A DNA stretch of 25,273 nucleotides from a virus. Under the pieces are notes generated by a model. It saw nothing but the letters and a program-made list of their open reading frames with translations. It did no database searches and was not told the origin of the DNA. Location of the stretch: the IMG/VR virus record IMGVR_UViG_3300009182_000298, positions 1-25,273 of that record, one strand, 5' to 3'. Shown piece by piece: positions 9,791 through 16,217 of this stretch (its first letter is position 1; the number at the start of each line of letters is the position of its first letter). The translations under genes and the position numbers were made by a program.

Positions 9791-10744
9791 TCAGTCGTCC
9801 CAATCGCCAACTATGTCGCTCAAATCAGACTTCTCTTCCACCACAGGTGCGGCTTTCTTCGTAACCTTAATCGGCTCGGCTACGTCTTCAATGTCCACGG
9901 GGGCGGCTGGTTTCGGCGCGACCTTGGCAACGACCTTCTCGTATGCAGGGGCGTCTTCAGTCCGCATCAACTCACCCATGGGCAGGGCAGCTTTGGGTGC
10001 AGGGATTACACCGTCCATCTGAGACACGTTCAATGTGATCGCCTTAATGGTGTCGGGGTGGTTTTGCAACTTGACTGCAATCGCCAACTCGTCGTCTTCC
10101 AAGGGGCGCACAGGGTTGAACACCAGCTTAGGGGTTGCGCTGTCAATATCAAAACGCATCTCCGTCAGGACAGAAATCGCAGGGGTGTTATATGCCTTGA
10201 GGTGGCGACCATACGCTTGCAGGGGCATCTTCTTGCCGTCTGCGTCACCAAACACGGATGTGGATGGTAGGGTAATTTGATATACCTCACCCCTGTTCAA
10301 CTCACCATCGAGCGCCACAGCAATACGTTGCTGGAAGCGGCAAGCGCGGCCTTCTCCTTGACCGGAACCCTTGATGTGCTGCTTGCAGTCTTTGCAGAAC
10401 TTAGCTTGGCGTTGATCTTCGGGTACTGCTTTGTCAGGAGATTGCGTATCACTAGACCAGCATGTGGGTTTCATCTTCTGACCCTTGACATATGTACCTG
10501 CAAAGAACATACGGGACACGGGGGCAGCGTTAATCAGAATTACCTTCATGGAACGCTCTTCGCTCACACGAACTTCCTTGCCGTTAACGAACTCGCGGAA
10601 AGCACCGCCTTCAATACTGATGCGTCGATTACCACCACCGCTACTGCTACCAGCAAGGGTGTTTGTCAGGTTATCTTCAATGCTGCCCATCAATGCGAGG
10701 GCTGCGTTACTAGGCTTACCAAAAAGGGTCATATCGTTACTCAT
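9791..10744 (-). CDS. Putative single-stranded DNA-binding protein with zinc site and acidic tail
   Basis: 317 residues starting at ATG 10744, with a strong leader GGAGAAACGAAG. A central block CWSSD...FCKDCKQHIKGSGQGEGRACRF holds four cysteines that could bind zinc, followed by a beta-rich stretch (RIAVALDGE, GEVYQITLPSTSVFG). The tail is low in complexity, rich in A, P, K and V, and ends in the acidic-aromatic DIVGDWDD. That tail type is characteristic of phage and bacterial SSBs, where it recruits replication partners. The gene lies between an HTH protein and the primase-helicase. I recognise the pattern from phage replication modules, where it is usually a hypothetical or SSB-like protein. 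The assignment rests on tail, zinc block and context, not on a clear OB-fold motif. Confidence 0.65.
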   Translation of the reverse strand: MSNDMTLFGKPSNAALALMGSIEDNLTNTLAGSSSGGGNRRISIEGGAFREFVNGKEVRVSEERSMKVILINAAPVSRMFFAGTYVKGQKMKPTCWSSDTQSPDKAVPEDQRQAKFCKDCKQHIKGSGQGEGRACRFQQRIAVALDGELNRGEVYQITLPSTSVFGDADGKKMPLQAYGRHLKAYNTPAISVLTEMRFDIDSATPKLVFNPVRPLEDDELAIAVKLQNHPDTIKAITLNVSQMDGVIPAPKAALPMGELMRTEDAPAYEKVVAKVAPKPAAPVDIEDVAEPIKVTKKAAPVVEEKSDLSDIVGDWDD

Positions 10745-10758
10745 CTTCGTTTCTCCTG

Positions 10759-11040
10759 TTACATATCTTCGTTAGGGTCATTGAAATCCAATTCAAGCTG
10801 AACTGGGGTTTTGGGGGCGCTATTACCTGCTCCCTCCGGCGCTTCCGGCGTCTCTTCAACGTTCTCGTCTGCATTGGCTAAAGCCGCTACAACTTTGGAT
10901 ACATTGAAGCGGTATGTGTTACCAATCTTCAAATACGTATCCTTAGTGATATGGCCTTGCCGTATCCAAGAACGTATAGTCGATACCGAAACCGACAGAT
11001 GTTTTGCCAACTCTTCTATTGGCACGTATGGCTCGTCCAT
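10759..11040 (-). CDS. Small HTH DNA-binding protein (excisionase/MerR-like)
   Basis: 93 residues. Residues 1-50 form a winged helix-turn-helix of the HTH_17/excisionase type: PIEELAKHLSVSVSTIRSWIRQGHI followed by the wing YLKIGNTYRF. The rest is a charged tail rich in E, A and P, ending LELDFNDPNEDM. The start overlaps the upstream stop as TAATG and the ribosome-binding site GGAGG lies in the upstream gene's last codons. It sits directly before the SSB-like gene in a replication module, with no integrase nearby, so a transcriptional regulator or origin-binding role is more plausible than excision. The HTH is clear; the target is unknown. Confidence 0.78.
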   Translation of the reverse strand: MDEPYVPIEELAKHLSVSVSTIRSWIRQGHITKDTYLKIGNTYRFNVSKVVAALANADENVEETPEAPEGAGNSAPKTPVQLELDFNDPNEDM

Positions 11041-11447
11041 TACTTCCTCCGCACGGTTATGGTGTATTCGCTGTCCACGTTGAGTCCCGGTGGTAGCGTG
11101 TCAGGGTTGGCCTCAAGGAACTCTTTGAGGTTTGTTTGGTGTATGCGCTCATGCAGTAGTTGCGGCGCGTTGTGTTCAACGATGAACTTGTGCATGGACT
11201 CCCAGTCGTTTGTCCAGTAGTTTGTTTTGACAGTGCGGTAGAACAAGCCTTCGCCAGTACGTACGCTGTCCACGTTTTGCTCCTTGCAGAACGCCAAAAG
11301 GGCAAACTTCACTTTGTCCATCTGAGCTTTGAGCTTTTTCTCTTCAGTCTCGTAGGCGACGCGCATCTCATCGTGCTTAGCCCTCATCTTGAGGTAAACC
11401 TTAACTAGGGTTTCGGGAGGCACGGTTGTATCAGACGTACCAGTCAT
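11040..11447 (-). CDS. Conserved phage coiled-coil protein, unknown function
   Basis: 135 residues from ATG 11447, chosen over an ATG four codons earlier because GGAGG lies 5 bases before it. Residues about 15-55 are strongly helical and charged (VYLKMRAKHDEMRVAYETEEKKLKAQMDKVKFALLAF), followed by a compact domain with GEGLFYRTVKTNYWTNDW and a conserved-looking end, ERIHQTNLKEFLEANPDTLPPGLN then YTITVRRK. I recall similar proteins next to phage SNF2-type helicases and SSB genes, which suggests a role in replication or recombination, but no activity is evident. It overlaps the previous gene by 17 bases. Confidence 0.8.
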   Translation of the reverse strand: MTGTSDTTVPPETLVKVYLKMRAKHDEMRVAYETEEKKLKAQMDKVKFALLAFCKEQNVDSVRTGEGLFYRTVKTNYWTNDWESMHKFIVEHNAPQLLHERIHQTNLKEFLEANPDTLPPGLNVDSEYTITVRRK

Positions 11448-11721
11448 CTGCGCCTCCATCTTCTACACTGTTAAGCGCGATAGCCAGCCCATATGCCTGT
11501 TTAGCCTGTTGCATGTAGTTCTCAAGGGGTACGCCGTAAGCAGACGCTGCGTCCGCCAAAAGCCTAGACAGCGCGGTAAGAATTAACGGAGGGGTAACCC
11601 CACCATCGGCTGAAACTCTACGTACCGCCTGTTTTATGGCGGTGTCCAGATCCCCTAAAACTTTGGCAGATTTAATCAACTCTTCTGCACGGCGCATTTT
11701 ATCGTCGGTGTTATCTTCCAC
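11431..11721 (-). CDS. Small acidic helical protein, unknown function (GTG start)
   Basis: 96 residues. GTG 11721 is taken as the start because GGAGAGAACGAA ends right before it, the same leader used by other genes here; a longer frame up to 11802 would run back into the helicase gene and lacks such a site. The protein begins with an acidic stretch, then has two or three helices (RRAEELIKSAKVLGDLDTAIKQAVRRV, PPLILTALSRLLADAASAYG, YMQQAKQAYGLAI) and ends with acidic residues DGGADDWYV. No motif is recognised. It is the first gene behind a sigma70-like promoter at 11753-11781 and probably leads the transcript through the SSB-like gene. Confidence 0.72.
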   Translation of the reverse strand: MEDNTDDKMRRAEELIKSAKVLGDLDTAIKQAVRRVSADGGVTPPLILTALSRLLADAASAYGVPLENYMQQAKQAYGLAIALNSVEDGGADDWYV

Positions 11722-11733
11722 TTCGTTCTCTCC
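11722..11733 (-). promoter_or_regulatory. Ribosome-binding leader that fixes a GTG start
   Basis: GGAGAGAACGAA stands directly before GTG 11721. The ACGAA part is shared with the leaders of the genes starting at 10744, 13312, 21931 and 24322. Confidence 0.75.
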
Positions 11734-11752
11734 GTTGGTTAGTGAGGTGTTT

Positions 11753-11781
11753 ATTATAGTAGCAGTTTTTAACTTACGCAA
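11753..11781 (-). promoter_or_regulatory. Sigma70-like promoter
   Basis: On the minus strand TTGCGT (complement of 11776-11781) is followed after 17 bases by a perfect TATAAT (complement of 11753-11758). The -35 element matches only in its first three bases but the -10 is ideal and the spacing is optimal. It overlaps the last codons of the helicase gene and lies just upstream of the GTG-start gene. Confidence 0.65.
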
Positions 11782-13312
11782 GTATTTCTTTGTAAAGATC
11801 AACTATTTTTGAGTGAACATCAATTTTGTTATCTAATAAGTTGTAAACGTGTCTTTCTACACCAGACCCCGCGAGCTGCACTACTGTAGATGGGTGTCGT
11901 TGGCCGGAGCGGTGTACCCGTGCATTAGCTTGGGCGTATGTTTCCAAGCTGGATGTTGGCCCCCACCATACAACCGTGTTCGCTGCGGTAAGTGTTACGC
12001 CATGGGCAGCAGATTGGGGCTGAATCACCAGCACTCTCGGGTTGGGTGATTCTTGGAATCGTTTAAATATGTCCGTGCGTTTGTTGACTGGCACGTCCCC
12101 ACTAATCACTTCGGTGGTGTACCCGTCGGCGTTAAGTTTCTCGTGCAAGATGCTGATGACATGCTTGAACGGTACAAATACCAATACCTTTTGGCTGGAT
12201 TCGTCAATCACTTCGGTGAGCACGTTGTATCTGTTCTTGATGTCAAACTCTAAGGTTTCACCCGAATCGGAGTACACCGCGCCACAAGATATTTGCAGGA
12301 GCTTGGACATGTTCACTGCGGCGTTGACCGACGTGATCTCTTCCCCTGCGGCCTGAACTACCATTCTGCTCTTGAGCATGGTGTAGTAGCGTTCTTGTTG
12401 CTTGGTTAATTCGACGCGCCGTTTGGTGTATGTCATCTCGGGCAAGTCAAGGCACTCGTCCTTGGTGTATCGAATGGCGGGTTGCAGTGCCTCGTACACT
12501 GTTTTGGTAGCAGTCTCTTTGGCTATCCATTTGAAGTTAGTCAGCTTCAGCATGACTTGATCGCGGTAGGATGTGAAGTATTTAGGTACTCCGTTCGGGT
12601 TGACCAGCTTAGCCAGCCCATACGCATCGAGAGGGGACTGCGCAGCGGGGGTGCCTGTCATCATCCAAAGCCATGTATCTGCCTTGACAAGGGAGTTGAG
12701 CACCTTCCAGCGTTTAGTCTGTACGTTCTTATAGGCGTTTGCCTCGTCGATCACAATCAAGTCAAACCCGCCATTGGCAATGTCCTCGGCTACGATTTCT
12801 ACGCCGTCATAGTTGATGATCACAAACTCTGAGTTGCCGTTGATGATGGCCTTGCGCTTGTCCTTGGCCCCGTATGCGATGTCAACAGAGCGGTGCATAG
12901 CAAATTTAAATAGGTCAGCCCTCCATGCGGAATCCATAATGGACAGGGGGCATATCACCAGCACCCGATTGACGCGCTTTTGCTTGAGTAAATAGTCTGC
13001 CGCCCAAATGACTGAGCCCGTTTTGCCTGTGCCTTGCTCGTTCAAACAAAACGCACGGCGGTTCATAGTGAGGAATGCGGAGGTTGTTTTCTGATGGTCA
13101 AACGGCTTGAACTGGCCGGGCCAGTCGTAGCGTCCCATGATGGGTGATGGCACGTTTTTTACACGTAGATTTCTGAGGACTTGTGCCTCGTCTAAGCCCC
13201 AATGCACTAGCACCTGATTGTTAGGCAGCACTTTGCTCTTAGGGATTACCGTTGTGATGCGGTGCGGGTTACGCAGCGTCAGCAACAGCGCCTTGTTATC
13301 AATTATTTCCAA
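11774..13312 (-). CDS. SNF2/SF2-type DEAD-like helicase
   Basis: 512 residues with all main superfamily 2 motifs: Walker A NEQGTGKTGS (K97), motif II VIDEAN (D189, E190), motif III MMTGTP (219-222), and, in the second RecA-like lobe, motif V QPQSAAHGVTLTAAN and motif VI ARVHRSGQ (R465, R468, Q471). It is shorter than cellular SNF2 remodellers, as is usual for phages. It would translocate on DNA using ATP, most likely in replication, recombination or clearing bound proteins. The start is TTG 13312, supported by GGAGAACGAA directly before it; no ATG fits. It is the first gene after a promoter at 13385-13413 with a 5' leader of about 65 bases. Confidence 0.93.
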   Translation of the reverse strand: MEIIDNKALLLTLRNPHRITTVIPKSKVLPNNQVLVHWGLDEAQVLRNLRVKNVPSPIMGRYDWPGQFKPFDHQKTTSAFLTMNRRAFCLNEQGTGKTGSVIWAADYLLKQKRVNRVLVICPLSIMDSAWRADLFKFAMHRSVDIAYGAKDKRKAIINGNSEFVIINYDGVEIVAEDIANGGFDLIVIDEANAYKNVQTKRWKVLNSLVKADTWLWMMTGTPAAQSPLDAYGLAKLVNPNGVPKYFTSYRDQVMLKLTNFKWIAKETATKTVYEALQPAIRYTKDECLDLPEMTYTKRRVELTKQQERYYTMLKSRMVVQAAGEEITSVNAAVNMSKLLQISCGAVYSDSGETLEFDIKNRYNVLTEVIDESSQKVLVFVPFKHVISILHEKLNADGYTTEVISGDVPVNKRTDIFKRFQESPNPRVLVIQPQSAAHGVTLTAANTVVWWGPTSSLETYAQANARVHRSGQRHPSTVVQLAGSGVERHVYNLLDNKIDVHSKIVDLYKEILA

Positions 13313-13322
13313 TTCGTTCTCC
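13313..13322 (-). promoter_or_regulatory. Ribosome-binding leader that fixes a TTG start
   Basis: GGAGAACGAA stands immediately before TTG 13312. GGAG is 6 bases from the start codon, matching the spacing at the GTG start at 11721. Confidence 0.75.
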
Positions 13323-13341
13323 GGTGCAGACGGCTTAACGG

Positions 13342-13364
13342 AGCGAAGTGGTGTCCCACTCGCT
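13342..13364 (-). other. Hairpin in the 5' leader of the helicase mRNA
   Basis: AGCGAGTGG and CCACTTCGCT pair across the 4-base loop GACA with a single bulged base. It lies between the promoter (13385-13413) and the ribosome-binding site. No T-run follows, so it is not a terminator; it could affect translation or mRNA stability. Confidence 0.5.
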
Positions 13365-13384
13365 CTCGCTGCTATCGAACTTCT

Positions 13385-13413
13385 AATCTAACCCAACGCG
13401 CAGAGCACGTCAA
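13385..13413 (-). promoter_or_regulatory. Sigma70-like promoter for the helicase segment
   Basis: On the minus strand TTGACG (complement of 13408-13413) is followed after 17 bases by TAGATT (complement of 13385-13390). This gives 5/6 and 4/6 matches to consensus with ideal spacing, inside the longest intergenic gap of the window (13313-13409). The -35 element contains the TGA stop of the upstream HNH gene. Confidence 0.7.
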
Positions 13414-13706
13414 GCGGATTTTTTTCCGCCTTTTTCTTTTACGCTATGGCCGTTCCTTGCACGGTTCTTTGCAGGGGTAATGATGCGCAGCCCGTCCTTA
13501 TTAGACCCACCCTTGGATAACATCTTTATGTGGTCAATGTCTTTGCCTTCACGCTTGTCGGCTGTACCGTTTCCGTTTTTGTCGGGGGAACTGGCATCAA
13601 CTTTTCGACGGGCACGTTGACGTTCCATACGTTCGTCAAGCTCACCACGTTTCTTCTGCATTTCGTACTCGTGACGATAGGGTCTAGGACTTTTTGTATA
13701 AGGCAT
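13410..13706 (-). CDS. Small HNH endonuclease-like protein
   Basis: 98 residues from ATG 13706, preceded by AAAGGTGG; longer frames to 13835 lack such a site and overlap the upstream HNH gene heavily. The N-terminus is very basic and helical (RHEYEMQKKRGELDERMERQRARRK). The C-terminal half has the HNH-like core DIDHIKMLSKGGSNKDGLRIITPAKNRARN, with His, GG and Asn in the usual spacing. The short length and lack of a recognisable DNA-recognition domain resemble the small HNH proteins common in phages. It overlaps the preceding gene by 23 bases and its end carries the -35 of the helicase promoter. It may be a nicking or packaging-associated enzyme or a relic of a mobile endonuclease. Confidence 0.75.
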   Translation of the reverse strand: MPYTKSPRPYRHEYEMQKKRGELDERMERQRARRKVDASSPDKNGNGTADKREGKDIDHIKMLSKGGSNKDGLRIITPAKNRARNGHSVKEKGGKKSA

Positions 13707-14163
13707 GATCTGCCACCTTTCTGCACCAATCAATAAATTCGCCAAGTGGTGTGTCAATACGGAACTTGTTAAGCGCCGCGCACACCAGTTGCACATTATC
13801 CAGCGTATACGTACCTTTAGGGTCAATTCGGTCAATGCTAGCGTTGGTTTTACTCACAACCCCCTTCTGCAAAGCACATGTCAACTCAATGCCTGATAAG
13901 GCGCACTTCCCGTCTTGAGTAGTAAGAAGCCGCATCATCATGTCAGTGGTTAACCCTTCCCGTTTGAAACTGCGGGTGCATAGCCTATTAAAGTACCGTA
14001 CCCAATTACCACTTACCCGCTCGTATTGCCGCTCCGTTAAACCTGACGCTGTAATAGGTCGGCATACCCGAGAACAGTACTTGTGGTTGTTATTGGTAGC
14101 CGCGAACTTAACCTCACAAGTGGGGCACACTCGCGTGTTACGTACGGGCTTACCTTTGGGCAT
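13684..14163 (-). CDS. HNH endonuclease with N-terminal zinc ribbon
   Basis: 159 residues from ATG 14163, chosen over an earlier ATG at 14217 because GGAAGGAG lies 6 bases before it. Residues about 10-35 form a zinc-ribbon-like CPTC...YCSRVC. The C-terminal half holds an HNH-type core: CALSGIELT, NASIDRIDPKGTYTLDNVQLVC and a tail FRIDTPLGEFIDWCRKVADH. This matches a family of phage endonucleases often thought to be free-standing homing enzymes. It starts 3 bases from the end of the PD-(D/E)XK nuclease gene and overlaps the next HNH gene by 23 bases, so two HNH genes stand in tandem. Confidence 0.85.
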   Translation of the reverse strand: MPKGKPVRNTRVCPTCEVKFAATNNNHKYCSRVCRPITASGLTERQYERVSGNWVRYFNRLCTRSFKREGLTTDMMMRLLTTQDGKCALSGIELTCALQKGVVSKTNASIDRIDPKGTYTLDNVQLVCAALNKFRIDTPLGEFIDWCRKVADHALYKKS

Positions 14164-14165
14164 TA

Positions 14166-14843
14166 CTAACTCCTTCCGTTGTGTTGGCATGATAAAACAA
14201 CGCAATGCTTTTTGCAAAGCCCAGACGTTTTAGGGTTCCACACGTCTGTCTCATAAGCTCTTTTCATGCGACCGTGATCTCGTAACCATTTCTCCCATAG
14301 CTTGGGTTCATCTGATCTATCGTAGCTCGCCTTGGGGAACTGCTGAGCAATAACAAACAACAGCCCAGCCTTAACCCGCTTGACCTCGGGGAAGTGCTTG
14401 AACACCGCAAGTGCCATCATCTCAAGTTGCCCAGTGTCTGCGTACTTAGCACTCTTTCCGGTCTTGTAGTCCACTACTCGTGCAGTGCCGTCGTCTTCAA
14501 GGATGATCAAGTCAGCAATACCTCGCCACCAAACATCTGAATCCTTAAACCCACAAGGCTCTAAGTTTTCAGTCAGCCCCATCTCGTACTCACATAGCTT
14601 ACGGCCCGGCCTCACCTTGAGGTTATCCAATGAACTCTTAGCGTATGTGAACTGTGGGGGCAGTGGGGTGTTGTCGCGTATGTAAAGTTCAGCCGCCTCA
14701 TGAAAGGCGGTGCCGTATGTAAGGTGCTCTGCGTTCTGATCTTCTTGGAAGTCTTTAGCTACCTTCAGGTGGTAGAACTTCTTTGGGCATTGTTCAAACG
14801 TCTTGATCGACGAAAACGACCATGCCGGTATCTTAATTGTCAT
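14166..14843 (-). CDS. PD-(D/E)XK nuclease, Cas4/AddB-like with iron-sulfur cysteines
   Basis: 225 residues. The N-terminus is typical of RecB-family nucleases (WSFSSIKTFEQCPKKFYHLKV, then TYGTAFHEAAE with the conserved His). The catalytic core is GIADLIIL (D111) followed by VVDYKTGK (D125, K127) and a QLEMMALAVF segment. One early cysteine (C19) and three late ones (C210, C214, C219) match the pattern that binds a 4Fe-4S cluster in Cas4 and AddB. No cas1 or cas2 and no CRISPR array are present, so it is a stand-alone phage exonuclease, probably for recombination or DNA processing. The start overlaps the end of a 34-residue membrane protein gene. Confidence 0.9.
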   Translation of the reverse strand: MTIKIPAWSFSSIKTFEQCPKKFYHLKVAKDFQEDQNAEHLTYGTAFHEAAELYIRDNTPLPPQFTYAKSSLDNLKVRPGRKLCEYEMGLTENLEPCGFKDSDVWWRGIADLIILEDDGTARVVDYKTGKSAKYADTGQLEMMALAVFKHFPEVKRVKAGLLFVIAQQFPKASYDRSDEPKLWEKWLRDHGRMKRAYETDVWNPKTSGLCKKHCVVLSCQHNGRS

Positions 14844-14937
14844 CGTTAGATTCCGCTAAAAATAATTTGATGGTGATGTACACAGACAGCGCTAAGGTCA
14901 CGCCGCCAAGTGCTAATAGTAAAAAGATTTCAATCAT
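14833..14937 (-). CDS. Single-span membrane microprotein, 34 residues
   Basis: A short gene: ATG 14937 overlaps the upstream stop as ATGA and is preceded by AAGGAG. It encodes MIEIFLLLALGGVTLALSVYI and a short tail ending AESNDDN, then stops at TAA 14833, overlapping the nuclease start by 11 bases. Residues about 3-27 are a clear transmembrane helix with a short acidic tail. The start signal and both overlaps fit the chain of coupled genes around it, so I take it as real. No function is known. A small holin-like or membrane-modulating role is possible, but nothing in the sequence shows it. Confidence 0.7.
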   Translation of the reverse strand: MIEIFLLLALGGVTLALSVYITIKLFLAESNDDN

Positions 14938-15122
14938 GTGTTCTTCTCCTTGAATGTGTCGATGCAAGAGCAGCCACGCTCCATGCAAGCGGGATCGAGT
15001 TCGGGAATGTGTTTATCAATGGCTTCGGCAACCTTTTGGCGCAACAGGCTGGGGCTTGCGTGGTATAGCACAGCGATGTTCATCAGTTCTTCGACAAGCG
15101 GTTTGGATTGCTCGTATCTCAT
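14934..15122 (-). CDS. Microgene product, 62 residues, unknown
   Basis: Starts at ATG 15122, overlapping the upstream stop, with GGGAG in the upstream tail as ribosome-binding site. The product is helical (SKPLVEELMNIAVLY, LLRQKVAEAIDKHI) with three cysteines near the end (ACMERGCSCIDT). It finishes KEKNT, whose codons AAGGAGAAGAACACATGA form the ribosome-binding site and start of the next gene. It lacks the GLTDKE module of its neighbours but keeps the tail type. No function is recognised. Confidence 0.7.
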   Translation of the reverse strand: MRYEQSKPLVEELMNIAVLYHASPSLLRQKVAEAIDKHIPELDPACMERGCSCIDTFKEKNT

Positions 15123-15151
15123 GTGTTCAACTCCCGCAACTTAGCCTCGAT
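15119..15151 (-). repeat. 33-base direct repeat, copy 1 (gene junction)
   Basis: Identical to 15427-15459. It encodes the shared C-terminal IEAKLRELNT plus the stop codon, and contains the ribosome-binding site and ATG of the downstream gene. The two copies are 308 bases apart and bracket one gene. Confidence 0.95.
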
Positions 15152-15430
15152 CTCCCTAATGCATTGCATCTGATAGGGTGATAGGTCGCCGTCCCAGCAC
15201 TCTTCAATCTCTTTGTCTGTCAGCCTTACCCATGTGCGCTGTGGTGGGTAATTGTTGCGACTACAAGCAACGCACTCATAAAGAATTTCTGCTTTGCATT
15301 CAGGGCATAAAGGGCGCTGAGGCCGTTCAAAGTAAGTTCGAATGACATGGTTCTCTTTTGTAGGGTCAATGATTTCAACAAATGTTTTGCCCCATGCGGC
15401 CTTGGTTTCAATGACTTCATCTTCATTCAT
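15119..15430 (-). CDS. Zinc-ribbon microprotein with GLTDKE-type C-terminal module
   Basis: 103 residues. The middle has a zinc ribbon CPEC-x7-CVAC (C42, C45, C53, C56). The C-terminal 38 residues carry the module WVRLTDKEIEE...MQCIREIEAKLRELNT, which recurs in the products of 15427-15672, 16692-16952 and 17161-17409. ATG 15430 overlaps the upstream stop as ATGA. The gene is bracketed by the 33-base direct repeat, so recombination between the copies would remove exactly this gene and leave intact junctions. The combination of zinc ribbon and short helical module suggests a binding or adaptor protein; function unknown. Confidence 0.8.
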   Translation of the reverse strand: MNEDEVIETKAAWGKTFVEIIDPTKENHVIRTYFERPQRPLCPECKAEILYECVACSRNNYPPQRTWVRLTDKEIEECWDGDLSPYQMQCIREIEAKLRELNT

Positions 15431-15459
15431 GTGTTCAACTCCCGCAACTTAGCCTCGAT
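15427..15459 (-). repeat. 33-base direct repeat, copy 2 (gene junction)
   Basis: Identical to 15119-15151; holds the last ten codons, the stop and the overlapping start codon at the junction of two microgenes. Confidence 0.95.
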
Positions 15460-15672
15460 GTTCTGTATCCCCACAATGAAGTTGCCCTTCTTTAAAGTCT
15501 TCGCAAACTCCGTCACTTCATCAGCGGTTAGCCCTGACCAAGGGCGTGTACTTTCCGCTCTTAGTGCGGCTTTCTTCAGCGCTTTGTTCTCTGCCACAAG
15601 TTCGTTAATCTGATTAAGAACATCCTTCAGCATTTCAGAAGTCTCGTGGAGTGCCCTCATTGCGTCAGTCAT
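15427..15672 (-). CDS. Coiled-coil microprotein with GLTDKE-type C-terminal module
   Basis: 81 residues. Residues about 5-45 form a coiled coil (LHETSEMLKDVLNQINELVAENKALKKAAL). After that comes the shared module PWSGLTADEVTEFAKTL...IVGIQNIEAKLRELNT. The start overlaps the upstream stop (CTATGA) and GGAGG is in the upstream end. The N-terminus MTDA is the same as in the gene before it. The last ten residues are identical to those of the next gene because both share the 33-base repeat. Function unknown. Confidence 0.78.
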   Translation of the reverse strand: MTDAMRALHETSEMLKDVLNQINELVAENKALKKAALRAESTRPWSGLTADEVTEFAKTLKKGNFIVGIQNIEAKLRELNT

Positions 15673-15818
15673 AGCAGTGCCTCCGGTACATCAAGTTGTG
15701 GTTTAGGTTGCTTACGGTTAAGTTGTCGTAACGCATCCCCAGTGGCGCGTGTGAAAGGCCACCACTCGTTCCACTTGATCTCTTTGGGCTTCTTGCGTTT
15801 TGTTTCTGCGTCAGTCAT
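15669..15818 (-). CDS. Basic microprotein, 49 residues, unknown
   Basis: ATG 15818 is chosen: GGAG lies 10 bases before it and the overlap with the upstream stop (ATGACTGA) fits the coupled chain; a longer frame to 15878 has no such support. The product is basic and aromatic, MTDAETKRKKPKEIKWNEWW then PFTRATGDALRQLNRKQPKP and an end DVPEALL whose codons hold GGAGG for the next gene. The cluster KRKKPK and three Trp residues suggest a nucleic-acid or protein binder. Not recognised. Confidence 0.65.
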   Translation of the reverse strand: MTDAETKRKKPKEIKWNEWWPFTRATGDALRQLNRKQPKPQLDVPEALL

Positions 15819-15969
15819 GTTTGCCCGTCTCCTTTTGTGGCAAAGTTTGCGTAATAAAGCGCACAGCAGTGTCGCCATCTTTTAGTAGCACCGTTATCGT
15901 TGCGGCTTGCAAGTCACTGCCGTAAATCAGCATCAGTGCTTCCATGATTCTTTGTGTCTCGTTGTTCAT
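15811..15969 (-). CDS. Microprotein, 52 residues, unknown
   Basis: ATG 15969 overlaps the upstream stop as ATGA, with AAGGGGAC as ribosome-binding site inside the upstream RARGQA codons. An in-frame ATG at 16002 lies in the upstream gene and has no such support. The product reads MNNETQRIMEALMLIYGSDL, then AATITVLLKDGDTAVRFITQ and a polar end; it looks like a small alpha/beta fold. I recognise no family. Confidence 0.68.
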   Translation of the reverse strand: MNNETQRIMEALMLIYGSDLQAATITVLLKDGDTAVRFITQTLPQKETGKHD

Positions 15970-15984
15970 GCTTGTCCCCTTGCT
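15966..15984 (-). repeat. 19-base junction repeat, copy 1
   Basis: Identical to 16199-16217. On the coding strand it reads AGCAAGGGGACAAGCATGA, joining the RARGQA end of one gene, a ribosome-binding site, the stop and the overlapping start of the next. A 14-base core also occurs at 20435-20448. Confidence 0.9.
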
Positions 15985-16202
15985 CGGATGGCGGCGGCGC
16001 ACTCTTTAGCCAAGTTGTATGGTGTACCGTCATCGGTTTCTTCGCACAACTTTGCACAGGCTTCGCGCTCCTCGTCAAGTAGCATTTTTATTTTGTCCCC
16101 ATACATCGACACCACAATTGTCGGCAGGTTGATTGCTCGGGCGCGGTCGTACAAATCAATGTCTTCAGGGGTTAAGGTAACAATAACATCGTGCTCAATC
16201 AT
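15966..16202 (-). CDS. Microprotein with EREACA...AIRARGQA tail
   Basis: 78 residues, ATG 16202 overlapping the upstream stop as ATGA. The N-terminal part (MIEHDVIVTLTPEDIDLYDR) seems distinct and alpha/beta-like. The C-terminal 35 residues are the shared module EEREACAKLCEET...AKECAAAIRARGQA, also seen in the products of 16199-16456 and 16453-16695. From memory this tail is widespread in small phage and prophage proteins with variable N-termini, with no known function. The last codons serve as ribosome-binding site for the next gene. Confidence 0.8.
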   Translation of the reverse strand: MIEHDVIVTLTPEDIDLYDRARAINLPTIVVSMYGDKIKMLLDEEREACAKLCEETDDGTPYNLAKECAAAIRARGQA

Positions 16203-16217
16203 GCTTGTCCCCTTGCT
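16199..16217 (-). repeat. 19-base junction repeat, copy 2
   Basis: Identical to 15966-15984, at the same place relative to the genes (end of one, start of the next). Confidence 0.9.

Noticed and set aside
10759-11040. Excisionase of a temperate phage
   Set aside because: The HTH type fits, but there is no integrase, attachment site or repressor pair; a replication-block regulator is as likely.
11722-11802. Longer version of the 96-residue protein starting at 11802
   Set aside because: It would overlap the helicase gene by 29 bases and cross the promoter; GTG 11721 has the shared leader directly before it.
14166-14843. Cas4-like nuclease as part of a CRISPR system
   Set aside because: No cas1, cas2 or repeat-spacer array is visible; stand-alone Cas4/AddB-like nucleases are common in phages.
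15119-16217. Direct repeats as a CRISPR array
   Set aside because: The repeats are few, at unequal spacing and lie within coding gene junctions.
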